64,000 nt of DNA, from the NCBI RefSeq assembly GCF_014649655.1, contig NZ_BMTL01000017.1:62001-126000 (forward strand), given 5' to 3'. A program made the translations under genes and the position numbers. Each line of letters starts with the position of its first letter. Positions within the stretch are counted from its first letter, which is position 1. This DNA comes from Streptomyces humidus. GTDB lineage: Bacteria; Actinomycetota; Actinomycetes; Streptomycetales; Streptomycetaceae. Positions 52,329-61,700 of this stretch are shown one piece after another. The notes beneath the pieces are model-generated. The model saw only the letters and a list, made by a program, of their open reading frames with translations. It did no database searches and was not told where the DNA came from.

Positions 52329-53558
52329 ATGAGCTACGGCACGGCTGACTCCTTTCGCCCCGTCACCCTCGACGACGTGCGCGGCGCCCAGAAGATGCTG
52401 TCGGGCGTGGCGCGGGCGACCGCGATGGAGGGCAGCAGGCACCTGAGCCGGCTGGTCGGGGCGCCGGTGCACTTCAAGTGCGAGAACCTCCAGCGGACGG
52501 GGTCGTTCAAGCTGCGCGGTGCGTATGTCCGCATCGCAGGGCTGCTGCCGGAGGAGCGGGCGGCCGGAGTGGTCGCGGCGAGCGCGGGCAACCACGCGCA
52601 GGGCGTGGCGTTGGCGTCGTCGCTGCTGGGCGTGCGGTCCACGGTGTTCATGCCGAAGGGCGCACCGCTGCCGAAGATCAGCGCCACCCGCGAGTACGGC
52701 GCCGAGGTGCGCCTGCACGGCCAGGTGGTCGACGAGACGCTGGCCGCGGCGCAGGAGTACGCGGCCGGGACCGGCGCGGTGTTCATCCACCCCTTCGACC
52801 ACCCCGACGTCATCGCGGGTCAGGGCACGGTCGGCCTGGAGATCCTCGATCAGTGCCCGCAGGTGCGCACGATCGTCGTCGGGATCGGCGGCGGCGGTCT
52901 GGCGGCGGGCATCGCGGTCGCGGTGAAGGCGCTGCGGCCGGACGTGCGGATCGTCGGCGTGCAGGCGGCGGGGGCCGCGGCGTACCCGCCCTCGCTGGCG
53001 GCCGGCCGGCCGGTGGTGCTCGACAACCCGGCGACGATGGCCGACGGCATCAGGGTGGGCCGCCCGGGCGAAGTGCCGTTCGCCATCGTCGGCGATCTGG
53101 TGGACGAGGTCCGCACGGTCACGGAGGACGAGCTGGCCGCGGCGCTGCTGCTGTGCCTGGAGCGGGCCAAGATGGTCGTCGAGCCGGCCGGGGCGAGCCC
53201 GGTGGCCGCGCTGCTCAGCGCGCCCGACGCCTTCGAGGGGCCGGTCGTCGCGGTGCTGTCCGGGGGCAACGTCGACCCGGTGCTGATGGAGCGCGTCCTG
53301 CGGCACGGCATGGCCGCACAGGGCCGCTACCTCGCCGTACGACTGCGGCTGACGGACCGGCCGGGGGCGCTCGCCTCGCTCCTCGGGACGCTGTCAGGGG
53401 TCGACGCCAACGTCCTGGACGTCAGCCACCTGCGGACCGATCCCCGGCTCGGGCTGACGGAGGCGGAGGTCGAACTGCACCTGGAGACCAAGGGGCCCGC
53501 GCACTGCGCCGAGGTCGGCCGGGCGCTGGGCGACGCCGGATACACCGTCATCGACTGA
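52329..53558 (+). CDS. ilvA: Threonine ammonia-lyase (with ACT domain)
   Basis: A 409-residue PLP enzyme making 2-oxobutanoate and ammonia from threonine. The cofactor Lys61 is in RTGSFKLRGAYVR, the phosphate loop is GIGGGGLAAG, and SAGNHAQGVALA is present. A C-terminal ACT-like domain (about 330-409: LRLTDRPGALASLLGTLSG) suggests effector control. This one-ACT form is often catabolic, while biosynthetic IlvA has two such domains; the assignment between the two is open. Confidence 0.92.
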   Translation: MSYGTADSFRPVTLDDVRGAQKMLSGVARATAMEGSRHLSRLVGAPVHFKCENLQRTGSFKLRGAYVRIAGLLPEERAAGVVAASAGNHAQGVALASSLLGVRSTVFMPKGAPLPKISATREYGAEVRLHGQVVDETLAAAQEYAAGTGAVFIHPFDHPDVIAGQGTVGLEILDQCPQVRTIVVGIGGGGLAAGIAVAVKALRPDVRIVGVQAAGAAAYPPSLAAGRPVVLDNPATMADGIRVGRPGEVPFAIVGDLVDEVRTVTEDELAAALLLCLERAKMVVEPAGASPVAALLSAPDAFEGPVVAVLSGGNVDPVLMERVLRHGMAAQGRYLAVRLRLTDRPGALASLLGTLSGVDANVLDVSHLRTDPRLGLTEAEVELHLETKGPAHCAEVGRALGDAGYTVID

Positions 53559-53677
53559 GGCCGCCGCTCCGGCCCGGCCCGCTCGCCCGGCGGCCCGGCC
53601 CGGCCCGCTCGCCTGGCCTCGGGCCCGGTCCCGCTTCAGGTCCTTTCGATCACTCGTTCGGGTAAATCCATTGTGAG

Positions 53678-53693
53678 ACGCGATACATCGCGT
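53678..53693. promoter_or_regulatory. Operator-like palindrome before the ABC exporter
   Basis: ACGCGATACATCGCGT, two perfect 7-bp arms around a 2-bp centre, lies about 100 bp before the exporter ATP-binding gene in an AT-richer promoter region, with TTGTGA just upstream. It is typical of TetR or PadR operators. The regulator is not evident nearby. Confidence 0.6.
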
Positions 53694-53795
53694 TACGGTG
53701 TGTTCTCGGGATTGCGCGGTCGACTTCCCCGCGAGGCGGAGCGAAAAGTGCAAACCTAAGCTTTCCGGAGAATCCCCGACGACGTGGAGACCCAT

Positions 53796-54827
53796 ATGCC
53801 AGGCGCCATCTACGCCGAAGGCCTGGTGAAGACCTTCGGCGACGTAAAGGCTCTGGACGGCGTCGACCTGGACGTGCCGCAGGGCACGGTCCTGGGCCTG
53901 CTCGGGCCGAACGGCGCGGGCAAGACCACCGCCGTCCGCTGTCTGACCACCCTGCTGCGTCCCGACCGGGGCCGGGCCGTGGTCGCCGGCTTCGACGTGC
54001 TCGAGCATCCCAACGAGGTGCGCCGCTCGATCGGCCTGTCCGGCCAGTTCGCCGCGGTCGACGAGTACCTCACCGGTCGCGAGAACCTCCAGATGGTCGG
54101 CCGGCTCTACCAGATGAGAGCCGGCGCGGCGAAGGCCCGGGCCGCCGAGCTGCTCGACCGGTTCGACCTCGCGGACGCCGCCGACCGCACCGCCAAGACC
54201 TACTCCGGAGGCATGCGCCGCCGTCTCGACCTGGCCGCGGCGCTGGTGGTCTCGCCGCCCGTGATGTTCATGGACGAGCCGACGACCGGCCTCGACCCGC
54301 GTAACCGCCAACTGCTGTGGGAGGTGATCAAGCGTCTGGTCTCCGGCGGCACGACACTGCTGCTGACCACCCAGTACCTCGAAGAGGCCGACCATCTGGC
54401 GCATGACATCGCGGTCGTCGACCACGGCAGGGTCATCGCCCGCGGCACCTCCGACGAGCTCAAGGCCCGCACCGGCGGCGAGCGCGTGGAGGTCGTGGTG
54501 CACGAGCGCGAACACATCACGGTGGCCCGGGAGGTGCTGTCCGGCTTCGGCAAGGGCGAGACCACCGTGGAACAGCACACCCGCAAGCTGACCGTGCCGG
54601 TGACCGGCGGCGCGAAGCTCCTCGCCGAGGTCATCCGCGAGCTCGACTCCCGTGGCATCGAGATCGACGACATAGGCCTGCGCCGCCCCACCCTCGACGA
54701 CGTCTTCCTGTCCCTGACGGGACACGTGGCCGAGGCGAAGGCGGAGGAGAGCGAAGCCGAGGGGCAGGGGCAGGCCGAGGGGCAGGGGCAGGCCGAGGGG
54801 CAGAGCGAGAAGGAGACCGTCAGATGA
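53796..54827 (+). CDS. DrrA-type ABC exporter ATP-binding protein
   Basis: A 343-residue ATPase of the daunorubicin-resistance group: Walker A GPNGAGKTT, Q-loop GQFAAVDEYLTGRENL, signature YSGGMRRRLDLAAAL, Walker B VMFMDEPTTGLD, and the C-terminal DrrA domain (DDIGLRRPTLDDVFLSLTGH). The end is a GQAEGQ-type tandem repeat encoded by 18-bp DNA units. Its stop overlaps the permease start by 4 bp. Together they likely export a hydrophobic drug or metabolite. GGAG lies 6 nt before the ATG. Confidence 0.92.
   Translation: MPGAIYAEGLVKTFGDVKALDGVDLDVPQGTVLGLLGPNGAGKTTAVRCLTTLLRPDRGRAVVAGFDVLEHPNEVRRSIGLSGQFAAVDEYLTGRENLQMVGRLYQMRAGAAKARAAELLDRFDLADAADRTAKTYSGGMRRRLDLAAALVVSPPVMFMDEPTTGLDPRNRQLLWEVIKRLVSGGTTLLLTTQYLEEADHLAHDIAVVDHGRVIARGTSDELKARTGGERVEVVVHEREHITVAREVLSGFGKGETTVEQHTRKLTVPVTGGAKLLAEVIRELDSRGIEIDDIGLRRPTLDDVFLSLTGHVAEAKAEESEAEGQGQAEGQGQAEGQSEKETVR
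54757..54803 (+). repeat. 18-bp tandem repeat at the 3' end of the exporter ATPase gene
   Basis: The unit CCGAGGGGCAGGGGCAGG occurs at 54757-54774 and 54775-54792, with a partial third copy. It is in frame and encodes a GQAEGQ-rich tail. Confidence 0.8.
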
Positions 54828-55678
54828 GTGCCGTCACCGACGCCGCGGCGCCGCAGCCCGCCCGTCCGTTCGCGCAGCCGGTCCGCGATTCCCTGGTCGT
54901 TGCAAAACGCAACTTGATTCGCATGGTGCGCATTCCGGAAGTGGTCATTTTCGGTCTCATTCAGCCCATCATGTTCGTAGTGCTCTTCACTTACGTCTTC
55001 GGCGGTTCCATGCGGATCGGCGGCAGCACCAGTGCCACCGCCTACAAGAACTTCCTCATGGCGGGCATCTTCGCGCAGACCGTCACCTTCGCCACGGCGG
55101 GCTCCAGTGCCGGTATAGCCGACGACATGCACAAGGGCCTCATCGACCGCTTCCGCTCCCTGCCCATGGCGCGCGGCGCGGTGCTCACCGGCCGTACCCT
55201 CGCCGACCTCGTCCAGACGGCGCTCACCCTGCTGGTGCTGGCGATCGTCGCGCTCCTGGTCGGCTGGCGGGTCGGCTCCGACGGCGAGACCAACGCCTTG
55301 CGGGTCATGGGAGCCTTCGGGCTGCTGCTCCTGCTCGGCTACGCGTTCACATGGATCGGCGCCCTGATCGGCCTGAGCGTCCGCACGCCCGAGGCGGCCA
55401 CCTCCGGCGGGCTGATCTGGCTCTTCCCGGTGACCTTCATCTCCAACGCGTTCGTGGACACCGCCAATATGACGCCCTGGCTGCGCCACATCGCCGAGTG
55501 GAACCCCTTCAGCGCCACCGTCCAGGCATGCAGAGTGCTGTTCGCCAACCCCGGCCAGTCGCAGTCCGGCGCCTGGCCGATGCAGCACCCGGTCTGGGCC
55601 TCGCTGATCTACTCCGTGCTGATCATTCTGCTCTTCCGGACGCTGGCGGTGCGCAAGTACCGCTCGGCGACGGCATGA
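54824..55678 (+). CDS. ABC-2 type exporter permease (DrrB-like)
   Basis: A 284-residue membrane protein with six hydrophobic segments and the ABC-2 family features: LIQPIMFVVLFTYVFGG early, MAGIFAQTVTFATAGSS, and a late IAEWNPFSATVQACR. It is the membrane partner of the DrrA-type ATPase with ATGA overlap. The first 20 residues are Ala/Pro-rich and cytoplasmic. Confidence 0.92.
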   Translation: MSAVTDAAAPQPARPFAQPVRDSLVVAKRNLIRMVRIPEVVIFGLIQPIMFVVLFTYVFGGSMRIGGSTSATAYKNFLMAGIFAQTVTFATAGSSAGIADDMHKGLIDRFRSLPMARGAVLTGRTLADLVQTALTLLVLAIVALLVGWRVGSDGETNALRVMGAFGLLLLLGYAFTWIGALIGLSVRTPEAATSGGLIWLFPVTFISNAFVDTANMTPWLRHIAEWNPFSATVQACRVLFANPGQSQSGAWPMQHPVWASLIYSVLIILLFRTLAVRKYRSATA

Positions 55679-55686
55679 GGAGGTCC

Positions 55687-55828
55687 CGTACGGCGGAGCC
55701 CCTTACGGCGGAGATCCGTACGGCGGAGCCCCGCGCGCCGCGGCCCGGTGCGGCGTAGCCCGGCACGACCCCGCCGGGCGGCCCCGCCGGACATGACGAA
55801 ACCCCCGGCGGCACGAGGGCGCCGGGGG
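55687..55828 (+). terminator. Repeats and hairpin after the ABC exporter
   Basis: Three copies of TACGGCGGAG at about 15-bp spacing (55689-55728) are followed by the hairpin CCCCCGGCG/CGCCGGGGG (55802-55810 with 55820-55828, 9-nt loop), which separates the exporter from the convergent greA. Confidence 0.75.
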
Positions 55829-55875
55829 CTCGTCGGAAGGCCCGGAGAGAGAAAGGTCCAGGTGGAAGTGGTGGG

Positions 55876-56376
55876 TCAGCCGTCGTAGGGCTTGGCCTCG
55901 AGGATGCGCACGGAGGCCTTCTTGCCGTTCGGCAGCTCGTACTCCGCGTCCTCGCCGACCTTGTGACCGATCACGCCGGTGCCCAGCGGGGACTGCGGCG
56001 AGTAGGTCTCGATGTCGGAGCTCGCGTACTCACGCGAGGCGAGCAGGAAGGTCATGGTGTCGTCCTCGTCGCCGTCGAAGGCGATCTTCACCACCATGCC
56101 CGGCGCCACCGCGCCGTCCGCGGAGACCGGAGCCTCGCCGACCTTGGCGTTCTCGAGAAGCTGGGTCAGCTGGCGCACACGGAGCTCCTGCTTGCCCTGC
56201 TCCTCCTTGGCCGCGTGGTACCCACCGTTCTCGCGGAGGTCCCCCTCCTCGCGCGCGGCGGCGATCTTGGCGGCGATCTCCGTGCGCGCAGGACCAGTAA
56301 GGTACTCAAGCTCGACCTTGAGCTTGTTGTACGCCTCCTGGGTCAGCCAGGTGACGGACTCGCTGGTCTGGGTCAC
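55876..56376 (-). CDS. greA: Transcription elongation factor GreA
   Basis: A 166-residue Gre factor. The N-terminal coiled coil has the tip residues in AREEGDLRENGGYHAAKEEQ, where acidic side chains reach the RNA polymerase active site. The C-terminal FKBP-like domain ends with SPLGTGVIGHKVGED. It stimulates cleavage of backtracked RNA. The GTG at 56376 has GAGGAG 6 nt upstream; a longer frame adds ten unlikely residues. Confidence 0.95.
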   Translation of the reverse strand: MTQTSESVTWLTQEAYNKLKVELEYLTGPARTEIAAKIAAAREEGDLRENGGYHAAKEEQGKQELRVRQLTQLLENAKVGEAPVSADGAVAPGMVVKIAFDGDEDDTMTFLLASREYASSDIETYSPQSPLGTGVIGHKVGEDAEYELPNGKKASVRILEAKPYDG

Positions 56377-56565
56377 AGGTGCTCCTCGTCGGTACTGGGA
56401 ATACAAAGCATCGCCCTGTCAGAAGCATGTTCCTCTGGTGATGGGCGAAACCACGAGCCTAACAATTCAGCGGCCGAAGGGGGAGGACATAAGCCACCAG
56501 AATTACGTCGGCGCAGGTCAGTGTGCAGGTATTGCGGGTGACGCCGGTCAGGTGACGGCCTCGGG

Positions 56566-56967
56566 TCAGTCGGCGTGGCAGCCGAGCAGCTCCGCCGTCG
56601 TGCCCTTCGCCGTCGTGCGCAGGGTGACCACCTTGTCGATGCGCGAGTCCGCACCGGAGAAGCGGAAGTCCGCGCGGCCCACCTCGGCGCCCTCGGCGGA
56701 CTGTGAGCGCACCGTGCAGTAACCGCTCGTGCCGGAGTCCTTGCGGACCTCCAGATGCACCTCGACGGCGTCGTCCGAGGTCGCCTTGAAGGCGATCACC
56801 TCGGCGCTGATCTTGTTCTGGCCGACGTAGTGATAGGCGAAGTAGCCCATCAACGCCAGGAGCAGACCGCCCAGGACGACACCGGCGATCTTGAGCTTGT
56901 GGTCGGCGCGCTCGTCCGAGGAACGGCCGTAGCGGCCCTCGGGCAGTCGCGTGCTCGCCGTGCTCAT
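56566..56967 (-). CDS. DUF4307 membrane protein
   Basis: A 133-residue protein: a short N-terminus with LPEGRYGRSSDERAD, one transmembrane helix (AGVVLGGLLLALMGYFAYHYV), and an extracytoplasmic beta-rich domain with two Cys (GYCTVRSQ and LLGCHAD at the end). It matches the DUF4307 family, which I recall as regularly neighbouring mca in actinobacteria. Function unknown. GAGAGGACG supports the ATG at 56967. It is divergent from mca by about 100 bp. Confidence 0.88.
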   Translation of the reverse strand: MSTASTRLPEGRYGRSSDERADHKLKIAGVVLGGLLLALMGYFAYHYVGQNKISAEVIAFKATSDDAVEVHLEVRKDSGTSGYCTVRSQSAEGAEVGRADFRFSGADSRIDKVVTLRTTAKGTTAELLGCHAD

Positions 56968-57071
56968 GATCGTCCTCTCGGCGCGGAATTTTTCGTCCCC
57001 CGATTCGGTCACTATAGAAGCCTGCGATCGCGCCGGGTCACGCCGGGCGCCGACTTACCGAGGATTGAGTC

Positions 57072-57953
57072 TTGACTGACCAGCTGCGACTGATGGCCGT
57101 CCACGCCCACCCCGACGACGAGTCGAGCAAGGGCGCGGCCACCATGGCGAAGTACGTGTCCGAGGGGGTGGACGTGCTGGTCGTGACCTGCACGGGCGGG
57201 GAGCGCGGCTCCATCCTCAATCCCAAGCTGCAAGGCGACAAGTACATCGAGGAGCACATCCACGAGGTACGCAAGAAGGAGATGGACGAGGCCAGGGAGA
57301 TCCTCGGCGTCAAGCAGGAATGGCTGGGCTTCGTGGACTCCGGGCTGCCCGAGGGCGACCCGCTGCCGCCGCTGCCCGAGGGCTGCTTCGCCCTGGAGGA
57401 CGTCGACGTGGCGGCCGGCGAGCTGGTGAAGCAGATCCGCGCCTTCCGTCCGCAGGTGATCACCACCTACGACGAGAACGGCGGCTACCCGCACCCCGAC
57501 CACATCATGACCCACAAGATCTCGATGGTGGCCTTCGAGGGCGCGGACGACACCGAGAAGTACCCCGAGGGCGAGTTCGGGCCCGCGTACCGGCCGCTGA
57601 AGCTGTACTACAACCAGGGCTTCAACCGTCCGCGCACCGAGGCGCTGCACAACGCGCTGCTCGAGCGCGGCATGGAGTCGCCCTACGGCGAGTGGCTCAA
57701 GCGCTGGGAGGAGTTCGGGCAGCGCGAGCGCACGCTCACCACGCACATTCCGTGCGCCGAGTTCTTCGAGATCCGCGACAAGGCGTTGATCGCCCACGCC
57801 ACGCAGATCGACCCGGACGGCGGCTGGTTCCGCGTTCCGATGGACGTCCAGCGGGAGGTCTGGCCGACGGAGGAGTACGAGCTCGCGAAGGCCCACGTCG
57901 GTACCTCCCTCCCCGAGGACGACCTGTTTGCGGGCATCCGCGACAATGCCTGA
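57072..57953 (+). CDS. mca: Mycothiol S-conjugate amidase
   Basis: A 293-residue zinc amidase of the LmbE/MshB fold. Metal-binding HAHPDDE at residues 11-17 and a late HPDH (GGYPHPDHIMTH) are intact. Mca cleaves mycothiol conjugates of electrophiles and antibiotics, releasing the mercapturic acid for export, which is the thiol-detoxification path of actinobacteria. It starts at TTG, a rare start codon, following GAGGATTGAG. A small membrane-protein gene begins right after the stop. Confidence 0.94.
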   Translation: MTDQLRLMAVHAHPDDESSKGAATMAKYVSEGVDVLVVTCTGGERGSILNPKLQGDKYIEEHIHEVRKKEMDEAREILGVKQEWLGFVDSGLPEGDPLPPLPEGCFALEDVDVAAGELVKQIRAFRPQVITTYDENGGYPHPDHIMTHKISMVAFEGADDTEKYPEGEFGPAYRPLKLYYNQGFNRPRTEALHNALLERGMESPYGEWLKRWEEFGQRERTLTTHIPCAEFFEIRDKALIAHATQIDPDGGWFRVPMDVQREVWPTEEYELAKAHVGTSLPEDDLFAGIRDNA

Positions 57954-57954
57954 C

Positions 57955-58254
57955 ATGAGCGCAAGCGTGAGCCTGGCAATGACGCATCTCGTCCCCCTCG
58001 CCAAGGAGGTCGACGAGAACAAGGTCACCCCCGGCGTCCTCGGCTTCATCGTCTTCGCGGCGATGGCGGTGGCGGTGTGGGGCTTGATGAGGTCCATGAG
58101 CAAGCACATGGGCAAGGTCGACTTCAAGGACCCGGCCGACCCGGCTGACCCGGAGAACGTCTCGCACGGCGCCACGGCGAACGCCTCCACGACCACGGCT
58201 CCGGGCCCGAAGGCCGGCGGCAGGACGACGGGAAAGCCTTCGTCGGCGAGCTGA
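57955..58254 (+). CDS. Small single-pass membrane protein behind mca
   Basis: About 99 residues: an exterior N-terminus (LAMTHLVPLAKEVDENK), one transmembrane helix (GVLGFIVFAAMAVAVWGLM), and an Ala/Thr/Pro-rich cytoplasmic tail. It starts 1 bp after the mca stop; a second ATG nine bases earlier would overlap it. I recall the same gene after mca in other streptomycetes, so a link to mycothiol metabolism is possible but unproven. Confidence 0.8.
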   Translation: MSASVSLAMTHLVPLAKEVDENKVTPGVLGFIVFAAMAVAVWGLMRSMSKHMGKVDFKDPADPADPENVSHGATANASTTTAPGPKAGGRTTGKPSSAS

Positions 58255-58742
58255 GGCCCCGCCGGCGGTGACGTCGACGGCCGGTGCGCGCGACGAGCTG
58301 ACGAGGAGCGCTTGGGCAGGGGCGCCGGGGGCACGGGCAACCGGCCCCCCGCCCCTGCTCACGTTCGCCGCCCCGCCCTTGCTCACGCCCGGCTGCGGCC
58401 TGCGGTGCCGCTGCGGCGCGCCCGGCCGCCCGAGGGCTCACGGACTCGCGGCCGGTGCTCCCCGACGGGCCGGCGCTCCCCGACAGGCCGGTTTCACGTG
58501 GCGCTCATCCCGCTCCGGATCGGTCTCCCCGATTCGGTCTCCTGGGTCTCCCGGTTCGGTCTCCCCTGGTCTCCCCGGGTTGTTCTCGTCCCGGTCGGCC
58601 TTGTCCGGGCGGCCGGCGCGAAACTGGCGAGCGCCCCCTCCGCCTACGCGCCTCCGGCGAGCGCCCCCTCCGCCGACGTTCACCCAGCGAGCACGCTCCT
58701 CGGCCGACGTTCACCCGGCGAGCACCGCTCCTGGGCCTGCGT
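58255..58742. repeat. 488-bp intergenic region of degenerate repeats
   Basis: It lies between convergent genes. It contains repeated GGTCTCCC/CGGTCTCC units (58520-58580), two GGCGAGCGCCCCCTCCGCC copies (about 58628-58676) and repeated GCCGACGTTCACCC units (58673-58720). No convincing gene or single hairpin. It is probably expanded low-complexity DNA. Confidence 0.65.
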
Positions 58743-61700
58743 TCATCTGGGGTCGGCCTCGGGTGGGGCTGTGGGGTGCGGGGCGGCGTTCACCTCCACG
58801 CCCATCACCTCCACGCCCATCACCTCCACGCCCATCACCTCGCGGGCGGGTCTGCCGGGGACCAGGCCGAGACGCCAGGCCTGCCAGCCCGACTCCAGGT
58901 GTACGCCTCGTTCCAGCAGCAGGCCGTAGGCCTCCAGACACTCGGTCAGCCCGGTGTCGCGCAGCGGGTGGTCCGCCCGGACCAGCTGGGCCAGCTCCTC
59001 CTGGGCCACCGCCGTGCCGACCTCGACGCCGCCCGGCGCCGCGTACGGCAGCAGGGTGCAGCGCAGGAAGCGCGCCCAGTCCTCGCCGCGCCGGTCGCCG
59101 TAGGACGCGAACAGCGCCGCCGCCTCCTCGCACAGGGCCAGCGCGGCCTGCGCACGCGTGTTGCCCGCGTCGACGATCGCGAGCTCCAGACAGGTCCAGG
59201 CCTCGCCGTGGGCGACGCCGATGCGCTGGAAGTCGGCGCGCGCGTCGACCAGGAGCTGACGGGCGAACCCGGAGTTGCGCAGCGACCCGGTCTGGGCGGC
59301 GCGCTGGTCGCGGGTGACCCGCGCCGAGTGATGGCGGGCGCAGGCCAGACCGTAGACGTCCCGCATCCGGGAGAACAGGGAGCGGGAACGTTCCAGCTCG
59401 CGGACCGCGTGGTCCAGGTCGCCCGTCTCCTCCAGGGCCAGGCCGAGGTAGTACACCGTCCACGCCTCGCCGCGCGCGTCCTCGTTGTCCCGGTGCCGGG
59501 CCGCCGCCCGGCGCAGGTCCTCCGCCGCCGGACCGGGCTCCCCGGCGATCAGCCGGGCCCGGGCCAGCTGGGTGAGGGCCCAGGCCTCGCCCCGGGAGTC
59601 GCGGGTGCGGCCGTACAGGTCGAGGGCCCGTCGCAGGTCCGTCCGCGCCCGCTCGACGTCGCCACGACGCAGGTGCAGCTGGCCCAGCTGGAAATGCGCC
59701 CAGGCCTCGCCGTGCACGGAGCCGCCCTCACGGTGCAGGACCAGGGAACGCGTGAGCAGGTCCAGCGCCTCGGCCAGCTGCGCCCGGTCGCGCTCCACCG
59801 CCGCCAGCGCGTGCATCGTCCAGGCGCGGTCCGTGGCCAGCTCCGGCGCGGATTGCAGGGCCATCGCCTCCCGCAGCTTCGCCGCCGCCTCCTTCAGCTG
59901 CCCCTGATGGTGCAGGGTGATGCCCAGCGAACACAGGGCGCGCGCCGCGCCGGCGTCGTGGTGGGCCTGCAGATAGAGGTCGACGACCGAGCTGAGTGTG
60001 GTGCGGGCCTTGTCCAGCTCGCCCAGTTGACGTGCCGCGATGCCGGTGCGCCACTGCACGGACCGCACGAGCAGGTCCTGCCCGACCGACTGGGCCAGTT
60101 CGCTGATCTCGCCGAGCCGGTAGAGGTCGCCGCGCAGCAGGCAGTAGTCGCACAGCGCGCCCAGCAGGCTCATCACCGCGTTCTGGTCGACGCCCTCGGC
60201 GTGCCGCAGCGTCGACGTGATGAAGCTCGACTCGTCGTCCAGCCAGCGCAGCGCCTCGTCGAGGGAGGTGAAGCCGTGCGGGGTGAACCGGTCCGAGCGG
60301 GTCGACATGTTCCCGTCGACCAGCCGCAGCACCGAGTCGGCGAGCTCGGCGTAGCTGACGATCAGACGCTCCTGGGCCGCCGCGCGCTCGCTCTGCGGCT
60401 CCTCGTCCAGCAGACGGGCCTGGGCGAAGGCGCGGACCAGGTCGTGCAGGCGGTAGCGGTCGCCGCGGACGTGGTCGACGAGCCCGGCGTCGGCGAGGAC
60501 CGTGAGGTGGCGGGCCGCCTCCGCGCGGTCGGTGGCGAGCAGCGCGGCGGCCGCCGCCGCGCCGAGGGAGGCCCGCCCGGCCAGCGCCAGCCGGCGCAGG
60601 AGCCTGCGGGTCGCGTCCGGCTGGTCGGTGTAGCGCAGCCACAGCGCGCGCTCGACCGGCTGCACCGGCCCGTACGCGCCGAGGTCCGCCGCCAGCGCAC
60701 GCGGTGAACGCGGGCCCAGCGAGGAGCCCGCCACGCGCAGCGCCAGCGGCAGTCCGCCGCACAACCGCGTGATCCGGTCGGCGGACTCGGCGTCGTAGGG
60801 GCCGGACACGTCCTGGGCCGCCGCGCCCAGCAGTTCCTCCGCGCCCGCCGCCTCCAGGGGCCGCACCGCGAGTTCGTGCACCCGGGGCGACAGTTCGGCG
60901 GGCAGCGCGAGAGGGGTGCGGGCGGTGACCAGGACCAGGCTCTCGGAGCGTTCCGGGACGAGTGTGCGGACCTGCTCGGGGTCCGAGGCGTCGTCCAGGA
61001 TCACCGTGACCGGCAGCCCGGTCAGATGCTGGTGGTACAGCTCGCCGAGCCGCCTGACCTGCTGCTCAGCCGAGGAGCGTTCACGGAAGAGGAGCTGCTC
61101 GCGGGGTGCGCCGAGGCGGTTCAGCAGATGCAGCAGGGCGTCCCGGGTGGACAGCGGCGTCTCCTGCGCGCTGTCGCCGCGCAGGTCCACCACGCACGCG
61201 CCGCGGAAGTGGTCGCGCAGATCGTGGGCGGCCCGCACCGCGAGCGTGGTGCGGCCGCTGCCGGGGTCGCCGTGCAGGACCACCACGGTGGGCCGGGTCT
61301 CGGTGCCGGCGCGTGAGGCCTGCACCCACTGCCGGATCTGCGCCAGCTCCGTCCGACGTCCGGTGAACGGGCCCGCAGGCTCGGGCAGTTGGGCGAACGA
61401 CTGCTGCAGAACGCTCCGTCCGCGGGCCGCCGCGCTCTTGTCGGTGCCGCGCAGTCGCGGTCCGGGGAGCTTCTTCGACCCGGTCGTCGCCCTCAGTACC
61501 CGCTGCTGGTCCAGGAAGGGCCGGATACCGCGCACCTCCAGCGCCGTCAGCCACTGGAGCCTCAGTTGTTCGGCGCCGCCGGGCTGACCCGCCTCGCCGG
61601 CCCGGTGGTGCGCGGCCGGCAGATGCGACCCGGCCACCTTGGCGACGGTCGCGGCGGCTCCGACCACTCCGACGGTCACCCCGGCGCCCAGAGCCGTGCC

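Noticed and set aside
58255..58742. Possible CRISPR array because of repeated units
   Set aside because: Repeats are short, degenerate and irregularly spaced without unique spacers, and there are no cas genes.
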